From Aquila chrysaetos chrysaetos (Eukaryota > Chordata > Aves > Accipitriformes > Accipitridae), in the NCBI RefSeq assembly GCF_900496995.4, contig NC_044006.1, positions 78,795,754-78,859,753 of the forward strand: a stretch of 64,000 bases of DNA. Reading direction: 5' to 3'. The translations under genes were made by a program, and so were the position numbers. Below are positions 21,330 through 34,800 of this stretch, piece after piece (position 1 is the first letter of the stretch; the number at the start of each line of letters is the position of its first letter). The notes below the pieces were generated by a model. It made no database searches. It saw only the letters and a list, made by a program, of their open reading frames with translations, and was not told the origin of the DNA.

Positions 21330-22370
21330 TCTGGCACTGGGTGGCGGTGGGGGGGCACTGGGAGGGACTGGGAAGGGCCCAGGGAGGGACTGGGGAGATT
21401 GGTGGGACACTGGAGGGGGGACTGGGGAGGACCTGGGAGAGCTCGAGAGGGACCAGGGAGACACGGGGGGACACTGGGAGGGATGGGGAAGGGCTTGGGG
21501 GGGACCTGGGGAGAGCTTGGGGGGGATTGGGGGGACGGAGGGGGACACTGGGAGGGACCAGGAGGGGCTCGGGGGGAACTGGGGGGGCTGACTGGCGGGC
21601 AGAGGGCTGGCACTGTCGCAGGAGGGTTTTGGGTGAGATGTAGGTGCAACCGCTGCTCTCCTGGGCGGGCGGCAGCATCACGGTGAGCCGAGCCCCGGGA
21701 CGGGCAACACGCCGGCCACGTTCACCCGCTGGCGCTGCACGGGCAGAGGGAGGCCGGTGCGGCCCAGGGCACGGGGTGGGAGATGTTGGTGTTCAAAAGG
21801 AGAAGGGTCGTTGGTCTGGCGGGGGTCCAATGGCCGGGAGGGACACGCTGTGCCACCCGTCACAGCCCTGCTGCCGGCAGGGCTGGGTGCTGCCGGTGCC
21901 GGGGTGCCGCCGGTGCCATGGGTGCCGCGGGGTGCCGGTTGGTGCTGCGGGTGCCGGTGCTGCCTGAGGACGGGGCTGCCGGCCGCCGAGGGGTGGGCAG
22001 CGCTGGCGGTGGGGCTGACGGAGCTTTACTGGTGTGTACTGAGGGATGACCACCGTGCCATGCCGTGCCAGGCACAGCCACAACAACACCCCGCTGGTCC
22101 AGCATCGTCGTGCATCGATCGCACTGACTCCTGGGGGCAGGAGAGTGAGGGGGGCTGGAGCAGGGGGGACGGGGGCCGCCCCACCGGGAGCCAGGACCGG
22201 GACGATGGGTTTCCGAGCTGTGCCATGGAGGGCAGAGACGCCGTGGGCTGCGCTGGCACCTGGCTGAGCCAGGGGAGAGGGACAGTCAGACAGACAGAGC
22301 CCGGCAACGGCCACAAACCTGCAGGATTTGGGTCAAAATTAGAGGCTGAGCTGCCCTCGTGCTTCCAGGC
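21330..22370. other. Intergenic, no gene seen
   Basis: This stretch lies between the SSPO 3' end and the minisatellite. It contains short GGGACTGGGAG-type repeats at about 21340-21600 and unique sequence. No conserved frame, splice pair or RNA gene was recognised. Confidence 0.6.
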
Positions 22371-22377
22371 GGCTGGG

Positions 22378-22995
22378 TACAGGGATGGAGGGATGGGATG
22401 CCGCGATGGGATGGAGGGATAGGATGGAGGGATGGGATGCTGGGGTGTAGGGTGGAGTGCAGGGATGGGATGCAGGGATGGGATGCAGGGATGGGATGCA
22501 GGGATGGGATGGAGGGATGGAATGCAGGGATGGGATGGGATGCAGCAATGGGATGGAGGGATGGGATGCAGGGATGGGGTGGAGGGATGGGATGGAGGGA
22601 TGGAATGCAGGGATGGGATGGGATGCAGCAATGGGATGGAGGGGATAGGATGCAGGGATGGGGTGGAGGGATGGGATGGAGGGATGGAATGCAGGGATGG
22701 GATGGGATGCAGCAATGGGATGGAGGGATGGGATGCAGGGATGGGGTGGAGGGATGGGATGGAGGGATGGAATGCAGGGATGGGATGGGATGCAGCAATG
22801 GGATGGAGGGATAGGATGCAGGGATGGGGTGGAGGGATGGGATGGAGGGATGGAATGCAGGGATGGGATGGGATGCAGCAATGGGATGGAGGGATGGGAT
22901 GCAGGGATGGGGTGGAGGGATGGGATGGGGGGATGGAATGCAGGGATGGGATGGAATGCAGCAATGGGATGGAGGGATGGGATGCAGGGAAGGAA
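22378..22995 (+). repeat. Higher-order GGATG minisatellite, 83-bp period
   Basis: The array is built from GGATGGGAT/GGATGCA units. The marker CAGCAATGGGATGG recurs at 22543, 22626, 22710, 22793, 22876 and 22959, an 83-84 bp period. It is therefore a higher-order repeat of about six units, with looser units at the left edge. Confidence 0.9.
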
Positions 22996-22999
22996 TGTG

Positions 23000-24299
23000 A
23001 TGCAGGGATGGGCTGGTTCATGCATGGGCTGGTTCATGCACAGGCTGGTTCATGTCGAGCTCTCACCCAGGCGGGCACCGTTTGCTGCTTCTGGAGAGCC
23101 ACAGCTGCTGGAGGCATCGAATATGGGGAAATAAAACTCCCATCTCAGGAGAAAGTAACGCTGGAATATCAGTTTTAATAAGCAAAAAAATACAAGCTGG
23201 TTTTCCATTGGAAAGAAGAAATTAATCACTCCAACCAAGGCAGCATCTTTAAAATGGGCTAAGGTGGGCTTGGAGGTGATGGCGGCAGCTCCAGCGTGCA
23301 GCTGCTGGTAGCAACGGGGACATGGTGCTGCCATCTTGTACCAAACCCACCGGAGCAGGGTGCAGAAAGTCGGGCGGTAAAAACCCTGTGTGGCTCCACA
23401 GCCGGCTGGCAGCCACAAGGCAGGACCCGGGGGGGGGGGATGATGCAGCCCCCAGGTGCAGAGGGGAGGGTGCTGCTGGCAGCGAGGGGGCTGGCGGGGG
23501 GGGGGGGGTCACTGGCCCCGTGGCTTCACTGTTGGCACAGACGTGCCCACTAATCCTGGGTCCTGCCCTGCTTCTTGCTCCTTCTGTACTTCTAATTAGA
23601 GAAGATTCATCTCGCAGTGAGCTGGGACTGTTTGGGGCCGAGCCTGGAGCAACTCGGGGTTTGGGGGTCACGGTCTGGGGGGGCTGAAGAGGCCATGGGG
23701 AGGGTGGGCTCATGTGGGAGCGGTGGGTGACGTGGGGACGCACCCGAGGCCACTCGGACCGACCGTGTTTGGGGGAGCCGAGACCTGCGGGAGGGAGCCG
23801 GTGTCCCGGAGAGCCTCGAGGCCAGGGGGACAAGCGGGAAGGGGGTCGGTGTCAGGCAGGGGATGGGCCCCCCACCCCATGCCCTGGGCACCCCTGAAAC
23901 ACCAAGCCGGGCTTTGACTGACACGGCCACCAACTCCAACTCCAGCTTTTTGGGGCAATAGAGCGAAACTCTGGGCACAAGTGATTGAAAAAATTAAAAC
24001 AAGCTGATGGGAAGAGCAGCTGGCTGCCAGCAAGGTCCAGTGGCCCCGCACAGGTTGCACCTCTCACCGAGACGAGCCCACATCCCTCTGGCTCCCTTGG
24101 AACGCTGCTTTGTCCCCGGCTGCCCAGCAGATCCCGGCCTCTCGCCATCTCCCAACGAGAACGGGCGAGGAAAGGGGTTTTCTAGGGATGAGTAAGGGGA
24201 TGCCGGCCCTGACCCAGGCACAGGGGCTGCCGCCGGTGAGCGGTGGCACATGCCGCACTGCCGTGGAGCTCACTGCTTGTTGTCAGCACCAAGAAGCTT
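23000..24299. other. Intergenic, no gene seen
   Basis: Mostly unique, moderately AT-richer sequence with short G runs at about 23430 and 23500. It lies beyond the poly(A) signal of the minus-strand ZNF-A. No exon was recognised on either strand. Confidence 0.5.
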
Positions 24300-24305
24300 T
24301 TTATT
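24300..24305 (-). promoter_or_regulatory. Poly(A) signal of ZNF-A (AATAAA, minus strand)
   Basis: TTTATT on the plus strand is AATAAA on the minus strand. It lies about 400 bases past the ZNF-A stop codon, a reasonable 3' UTR length. Confidence 0.6.
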
Positions 24306-24707
24306 TACTAGTTGGGTGGAAAAATAAAGCAGCATCTTCCCCTCTGTCCCGTAAACCATTCTGACTGCAGTGTGATATACTTATCGTATTTCCTCTGCCC
24401 TGGCAGCCAGTCCTGCGCCTGCGGCTCTCCCGCAGCAGCTGCCGGCACCACGGGGCCCGGCACGGTGGGGAAGGGGTGCCGATGACCGACGAGCCTGATG
24501 CCGGCTGTTTGGGGCGTCCCCAGGGAGCAGCCCAGGAGGATCCAGCCCGTGCCGGCGAGGATGCCTCTCGGGCAGCAGCCGGAGCCGGTGGCGGAGGGGG
24601 CCGCGGCCGCCACTCGCATCCAGCTCATGCGTGGCTGCTCCGGTGGAGCCGGAGGTCTGTGCTCTGGGTGACCCCCCCTCAGCCACCGCCGGCACGCCAC
24701 GGGCCCC

Positions 24708-27779
<3,072 letters not shown>

Positions 27780-27780
<1 letters not shown>

Positions 27781-28430
27781 CCCCCCCCCGTACCCAAGCA
27801 AGTGTGCAGGGGGGTCCCGGGGGGGGTCTGACCACCTGTCCCGGGGCGAGCCGAGCCCTGCCCAGCGCCGGTGTCGGCAGGGTCCGATCCGGGGCGGGGG
27901 GGGGACACGGGGAGCAGCGTGTCCGCCTTGGCACGGGGAAACCCTGGAGAGACACGGAAAGGCCGGGCGGGGGGGGGGGGGGGCCCCGGGCACCGCGGGG
28001 GGGAATAACGGGGCGGTGGGGGGGGGGGCGGCAGGGAGCCGGGCAGGGGGGAGCACCGCGCACCGGGGTCCGGGGGGGGGTCGGCAGGCAGAGGGGGGGG
28101 GAGGGGCGGCCGGGGCCGGGGAGCGCCGGGCTCCCGGGGCAGCCCCGCTGATACGGGGAGGGGGAGAGGCTGGGGGGGTTTTGGAGGGGTGGGCAGCGCC
28201 CATCCCCGTGCCGCGGGCCCGCCGCCCCCCGCCCCTACCTGCACCGGGGCCGCGCCGCCAGCCCGGCCGGGCCGCGGGCACGGACAAAGGCGGCCCCGGG
28301 AGCCGGCGGCTGCGTCAGCCCGGGGGGGGGGGGCGGGGGGGGCCGCCGGTGCAGCACGGGAGGTGTAGTCCTGCCGGCCGGAGCGGCGCGGGGGGGGGCC
28401 GTGCTGCCTAGGACCCTGCGGCGGGGATGC
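27780..28430 (-). promoter_or_regulatory. CpG-rich promoter region of ZNF-A
   Basis: This is a dense G/C stretch with many CpG. A splice donor reading GGTGCAG|GTAGGG on the minus strand ends at 28239 and could close a non-coding first exon that joins the ATG-starting KRAB exon. A ZNF143-like element lies just upstream. Confidence 0.6.
28353..28369 (-). promoter_or_regulatory. ZNF143-like element ACTACACCTCCC
   Basis: On the minus strand the sequence reads ACTACACCTCCCGTGCTG, close to the promoter element ACTACAnnTCCCAGnATGC bound by ZNF143. It sits in the CpG-rich region about 120 bp upstream of the proposed first-exon donor. Confidence 0.5.
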
Positions 28431-28840
28431 GGGTGACATCCCCCCCACACACACACAGCAGCGGGGATGCGGGTGCCCCCATGTCCCCATCAGCGGGGAT
28501 GCGGGTGCGCCCCCCCCCCCCCCCCAAACAGCAGCGGGGATGTGGGTGCAGTGCCCACCCAGCTGTGGGATGTGGGTGCCCCCCCCCGTACCCCCACCCA
28601 CAAGGATGGGGTGCCCCCCAACCCTCTCCAGCTGCGGGGCTGCAGCTGCCCCCCATGCCCCTCCAGTTGTGGCATGTGGATGCCCCCCCCCCAAGCCCCC
28701 TGCTTCAGGGATGGTGGTGCCCCCCCCCCAATGACCCCACCCACAGAGATGCAGATGCCTCCCATGTTCCCATGCACAGAGATGTGGGTGCCCCCCCCCC
28801 ATGTTCCCACCCACAGGGCTGTGGGTCCCCATCTTCCCCC
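28420..28840 (+). repeat. AGCGGGGATGCGGGTGCCCC degenerate tandem repeat
   Basis: Imperfect units containing GGGATGCGGGTG or GGGATGTGGGTG followed by C runs recur about ten times. Short ACAC and C-homopolymer tracts lie between them. No coding signal. Confidence 0.7.
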
Positions 28841-28849
28841 CCCCGGGGA

Positions 28850-30200
28850 GGGCAGTAAGTGAGCAGCTGGGTGATGCTTCGTTGCTGGCGGGGGTTAAAC
28901 CACGGCAGATAACCAAGGGTGAACAGGCAGCAGAAGAGCAAAGGAGGGTCGCCACGCCAGGTCCCGACGGCATCCCACACGGCTCTCGGGGACGCCATGG
29001 TGCTGGCGGCATCGCCAGCGATGCCAAACCAGCCGGGCGCCAGCTGAGCTTCAGCATCTCGCTTGATGCGGGAGAGCAGAGTCCTCGTGTCCTGGAGGAA
29101 GCCTCCATGGCAGAAGCGCTTGACCCAAACCGGGGGTGACAGTGGGCTCTGGCCCGCAGCGTGGTGGGATCCTTCCCCGGCAGCTTGCAGGGGAAGGTCC
29201 CCGAAGCTGGCCCAGCGCGGCCCCGGGGCTCCACGTCTGCCCAGGAGCGGAGTTGGTCCCCAAGACACCGATCCGCACAGGACCTGCTTGCACTCGCGTG
29301 CCAACCCGCACCGGCTGCGGCTGAGCCTCACCACGCTCCAGCGCTGAGGAGCAGGGCCAGGCTGACCTCCCCAGCCCTGATTTTAAGTCCCTGCCGCCCC
29401 GGCAGCTGGCAGAGCCCCGCTCGCTGCCTGTGCCATCGGGAGAGGGTGACCGTGCCCAGGACCCGCCTGGCCCTGAGGCCGTTGCCAGGAGGATGCAGGG
29501 TGCCTGCCTGTGCCCCCGTGCTGTCCCCGGGCAGCTCCGACACCCCCGAGCACCCCAAGTGGCATTAAACACCCGGGTGAAGGCAACTGCACGGTGCGGC
29601 AGCTCCCCGGTGCCTGCGGTGGCAGCCCTAGCACCCGCATGCAACCACCTACTTGTGGGTGCGTGGGCCACCCACAAGCCCCATCAGGCGCTGGAACGGC
29701 ACCTTTGTTCCTCGCAGTAACGCATCAGCCCGCACCGGTTGCATGCTCCTTCCCAAAAGCTTTTGTAACGGTGCGAACGCTGCTCAGTATCAGAAGACGC
29801 CGCGACGCTTTTTGTTTCACCAATGCCGCCGTGGGCGTCTGATGGCGGTGGCTCCTGGCCATGGCTGCTGCGTGTCCTCAAGCGCGCCTGATGCTCCACA
29901 CCAGTCTCTGCCCCCCCGCAAGCAGGCAAGCTCCTGGGCAGCGCTTACTGCACACCCTCCTGCAACCGGCAGCCGCTGAACCCGGGGCGGGGGCGATGCA
30001 TCCCGGCCACCCACCGCTCACCCTCCATCAGCACCCACTCCTGAGTGGGTCCACGGTCACAGGCAGCCGGGCAGGCAGGCGGCTGGGTGCCGGCGGGAGG
30101 TGGAGGTGGCAGAACCCACGCCCCCGGCAAGGAGGGATGAGGGGTCCGGCAGCTCCCGTGGCAAGCAGAAATAACAAACTGTACCAGACAAACAGGTTCC
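28850..30200. other. Intergenic, no gene seen
   Basis: Unique sequence between the promoter side of ZNF-A and the presumed 3' end of ZNF-B. Open frames here lack conserved motifs and splice context. Confidence 0.45.
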
Positions 30201-30219
30201 CGTGTATTTGTTTGCGCTT

Positions 30220-30225
30220 TTTATT
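30220..30225 (-). promoter_or_regulatory. Candidate poly(A) signal of ZNF-B
   Basis: TTTATT on the plus strand gives AATAAA on the minus strand, about 1.7 kb past the ZNF-B stop. It is the best candidate downstream, though nearer variant signals cannot be excluded. Confidence 0.45.
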
Positions 30226-30364
30226 AGTTTCTAGATTAGAAAAGAGTGGAGCTATAAATACACGTGGCCCTCGCTTGCTGCATCACGAGGGCTCATGGGG
30301 AGGGGGATTCTCACACGTCATCTAAGCCATCACCTGGGGCTCTGCACGGTCAGGAAGGGGTTAA

Positions 30365-30470
30365 CCCTCCCACCATCCTGGGAGGCAGCTACTGGCAAGT
30401 GGTATTGCCCCCATTTTACAGATGGGGAAACTGAGGCAAGGAAGCGATGAGCATCACCTCGAGCCATACG
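30365..30470 (-). repeat. MIR SINE fragment
   Basis: The stretch around CCATTTTACAGATGGGGAAA and CTGAGGCAAG matches the reverse complement of the MIR core. It is an ancient amniote SINE, here in the presumed 3' UTR of ZNF-B. Confidence 0.75.
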
Positions 30471-31898
30471 GCAAATCGGAGAGACAGCTGGGGAGCCCCC
30501 GGTGCCCCCCCGGGGCCTCTCGCCTCCACAGCACCTCCAAAAACGCCCCTTGCACAGAAACAACGGCCAAGGGAAGAAGTTTGCTCAAGAACAACCTGAA
30601 ACCCCCCTGGGCCCCGCAGCGGCCCCTGCGCCCACGCTGTAAAAGACTCATTTTTCCTCAAAGGCCCTTCCTGAGGCGCGCGCCAGGCAAGGATGCGTTT
30701 GTTGCCCCCCCGCCAGGATCGCGCACAGATGGGGCCGGGGGAAGCTCCTTTCCAAACAGCCCGTGCCGGAGATGCCAATGGAGGAACCGACAGGCACAGT
30801 AATTCCCAGGAGAATTAAAGAGAGCCTGGGGAGCTGCGTTGGGGCCGGGGGTGGACCCCTTCCCGGCCCCTCCAGCCCGCTGCTCCCTCCCCACGGCAGC
30901 GACGCCAGAGCCTGGGATGCAAAAAGGAAAAGCCTTTTGCCGGCCGTTTCCCAGCTTTGGTGGGAGGAGGGTGACGGGTTGCCGGGAGCTGTGCTGGCCC
31001 CGGGGGATGCACCCGACGGAGGAATAAACCTGGGGATGCAGCAGGCGCCGGGGAAAGAAGGATCCCAAAAAACACAGCTCGGTAAACTCGTGGTGGGAGT
31101 TGTGGGAAACAAACGGGGTCAGCCATCCCACACAGAGCATGGCGGCGAAGGGCTGTGCCCGGGGAGGGAAGGGCTGCGCTGCACCGGGTGAGCTCTCGGC
31201 TCTCTTCCAAGCCCAGTGTCTACGTGTCGGATAGGGACAAGGAGAAACTACGACTCTTAGCTTCTGAATTGCCCCTTTCCAACTAGCAGCTAAACTGGGG
31301 TCCCTTGGCACAAGACAAGGGGGGGGCCGCCTCTGCCACAGCACGGAGGAATCAGACGGGGACCAGGCAGCAGATGGGACGCAGCACCAGGGACAGAAAA
31401 CCCAGCGAGGGGACAGCCTGGTGCTGGCGGGGAGGGCAAGGCGACCCCAGTCTTCACATCTACCCACTGCGATACACTTTTAAGAGGTTTCTCAACACCA
31501 AACGAGACGGTGACTCTCGGATGAGGGATGACGAAGCCCCCCCCCCCCGACCTGGGGATGTGAACAGTGCCGGCGCAAGGCCAGAGCACTGGCCCCGCTC
31601 GCTCCGGGTCCCAGCCTGACCGCATGTCCCCGTGAGCGGCCGCTGGCCCCAGCCGGAGCGGGGCGGCTCCTCCAGCGCTGCCGAAAGCCGGCAGCATCCC
31701 CGGCCGGCAGCTCCTCCCTGGGCACCCAGGGCTCCACCACAGCGCCCGACAGCCGGGGAAACCGCCGGCCCCGATCCGCCACCGGCCCCGCAGCAGGTCT
31801 AAGTCTCCAGTGACGGTCTCGTTCCTCCTGTCGCCGCTCCAGCCGCGGGGACGTGCTATGGGCAGGACACCGGGCTCTCCCCGCTGCCGCCAGCCCTC

Positions 31899-34800
31899 CT
31901 ACTTGTACTTGGACAAGGCTTCCAGCGGCACCGGGAGCTGGGTGCAGGACATGAGGAGCGGGTGCATGGGGAGGAAGGGGTTGAAGGACTCTCCCTCCCG
32001 GTAGCAGGAGAGGATCCTCTCCTCCGTGTGCACGCCCTGGTGCACCGTCAGCTCCTTCTTGTGGCTGAAGATCTTGCCGCACTCCGTGCAGGGGTAGACC
32101 CGCTCCACCGTGTGGGTGAGGTGGTGGGTCCGGAGGTTGCCCTTGTACTTGAAGCTCTTCCCGCACTCCAGGCAGGTGAAGGGACGCTCGCCCGTGTGGA
32201 TGCGCTTGTGCTTCATCAGCGTGGTCTTCAGGTTGAAGGTCTTGCCGCACTCGGGGCAGACGAAGGGGCGCTCGCCGGTGTGGATGCGCTGGTGGGTGAT
32301 GAGGGTGCCCTTGCGGTTGAAGCTCTTGCCGCACTCGGTGCAGGTGAAGGGCTTCTCGCCGGTGTGGATGCGCTGGTGCTTGATCAGCTCGCCATTGTGG
32401 CTGAAGCACTTGCCGCAGTCGGCGCAGGCAAAGGGGCGCTCGCCGGTGTGGATGCGCTGGTGCCGTGTCAGGTCGCCGTTGCGGCTGAAGCTCTTGCCGC
32501 ACTCGGAGCAGCCGAAGGGCCGGTCGCCGATGTGGATCTTCTGATGGAGGATGAAGGTCTTCTTGGCGCAGAAGCCCTTGCCGCACTCAGCACAGATGAA
32601 GGGGCGCTCACCGCGGTGGATCTTCTGGTGGGTGATGAAGTTGGCCTTGCGGTTGAAGCTCTTGCCGCACTCAGTGCAGGAGAAGGGCTTCTCACCGGTG
32701 TGGATGCGCTGGTGCAGGATGAAGGTCTGCTTGGAGCAGAAGCTCTTGCCGCAGATGGTGCACTCGAACGGCTTCTCGCCGGTGTGGATGCGCTGGTGCC
32801 GCATCAGGTCACCCTTCTGGCTGAAGCTCTTGCCGCAGACGGTGCAGGCGAAGGGCTTCTCCCCCGTGTGCACCCGCAGGTGGGTGATGAGGTTCCCTCG
32901 GTGCTGGAAGCTCTTCCCACACTCGCTGCAGGTGAAAGGACGCTTGGCGGCGTGGCTGCGGGGACGCCGCGCCGGCTCGGCACCAGGGGCCGCGGCGCTG
33001 CCCGCTCCGCAGGCAGAGGGGGGGTTCTGCCCAGCTCCGCTCGCCGGCACCACCGGAGCCGTCCCCTTCTCCAGGCAGAGCCCCTGGGGCTCGGAGGTGG
33101 CCCGTGGCCCCCCGGGCACCGCCGGTCTGCGCCGGAGCTCGGCCACGGCACCCTGCGCCTGCCGCACCATCCACTGGCTGACGCGGGGCCCGAGGGGGCG
33201 CCCCAAGACAGCCCCCAGGCTCTTTGCCAGCTCAGCCGCCTCCGGTTTCTCCTCCTCCGGCTCCTCCTTGGGACGCCACTCACCATCGCTGCCTGCCAAG
33301 AGAAGGGAGCCCCACCATTACCTGCCATGGCTTCAGAGCCCTCCCGGCAGAGCCCCGCAGCCGCATTCACCCCCCCCGCAGCCCCGCTCCCCTCTCAGGA
33401 CGTCTCCGGCACGCGTTCGCGCGCGCTGGGTTCATGAAGAGCTGCACCCATCAGCGCGGGCCCGGCACCGAGGCCGCTGTGCGCCTCCGACCCGCTCTCC
33501 CGCCACTGGGGCACCGGCACCTCACCCCGGCACCGCGAGGGCAGGGGATGGCAAGCTGCCGCCCCCAGCACCGCCGGCTGCCCCAGCTCACGCTGCAGGG
33601 AGCGAGCAGGGACGGCATCGCTACCAGGGACCCTGGGGAGGTGCTCGGACCTCTCGTGCAACACGTGCAAATCGTGCAACCATTTCTGGCTGCCGAGGCT
33701 GCCTGGACAAGCCGAAGAGCAGCGCAATGCTCTGCCAGCGCCCGCGCGACAAGCGGCTCGCCCTGACGGCTGGCAGCGGCACCGGGGGTCCCCCCCTGCG
33801 GCTTTCTGCCGGGTTTGGGACGTGGCTGGGAGAGGAACGGGGGGCTGCGAGGGCCGTGGCAGTGGCGTCGGGTGCTGCCCCAGCCCCGGGGACAGTCACT
33901 CCCCTGACCACCGAAAGCCAGCGGCAAGGCTGCCACGAGCTCGCTGGGCAGCCCAGGATTTGCTCCCGTGGCTGGGAGGCTACGGTGGGACCCACGAGGC
34001 ACCGGTGGGACCCGCGAGGCACCGGTGGGACCCGCGCAGCCACCTCCGCCTGCCCATCATCTCCCCACAGCCGGCTCACGGCTGAGTTACACCCGGGACT
34101 GGCCCGGAGAGCACGGACACCGCAAACCACGTGTGAGTCGGGCTTGTCGTGGGGATACACTGAACCCTGAGAAACACCGAAGTGCCAAATAAAACTGCAG
34201 ACATAAAGGGGAAAAATCCATCCTGCAGCCCCAACCAGCATCACCCATGATCGCCAGCTTCGCCCTTCAGCCCGTGGCTTTCACAACAGCCCTGCTCAGC
34301 ACTGCGCCTGCCTCAGTGCATCGCCCAGCAGCAGCTCAGCGCCTTCGGTGATAAATACCAAAGTTTCCCTCAAGGGTTCGTTCCCCCTCGAGGAAAGTGG
34401 CTTCCTTCTCCTCCCCTCACCCAAAGCATACGATGGGAACGGGGGCCCTCATGCTGTGTCCCAGCGAGCCGGTGCACTCGCCCCCACGCCACCCGCCGTC
34501 CCGCCGGACCCCCTGGAGCCGCCCCGGTGCTCACCTGCCCCGGGAGCTCGGGGGCACCCGATGTACGACTCGTCCTCCGGCTCCACCTTCACGATGATCT
34601 CCGGCTTGGCATCGCCTGCAGGCAGAGAGCGCGGTGCTATGGCGGGCGCAGGCAGGGCCAGAGGAGCCGCAGATGGGCTTTCAACCCCGGCTGGCAGCAC
34701 CGCCGGCAGGGAGGGCAGGGCTGAGCTCTCGTGGGACTCCCGCGGAGTCTCACTGTCCCCAGGGTGGCACGGGACAGCGTCACCATCCGCTGGGTGGCAC

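Noticed and set aside
22026-23037. Minus-strand frames made of repeated [13 protein letters not shown]-like peptide
   Set aside because: Direct translation of the 83-bp minisatellite.
28420-28840. Possible exon in the GGGATGCGGGTGCC repeat near the ZNF-A promoter
   Set aside because: Tandem low-complexity sequence without splice sites or conserved peptide.
31962-34170. Plus-strand frames of 490 and 540 codons over ZNF-B
   Set aside because: Same shadow effect opposite tandem zinc fingers.
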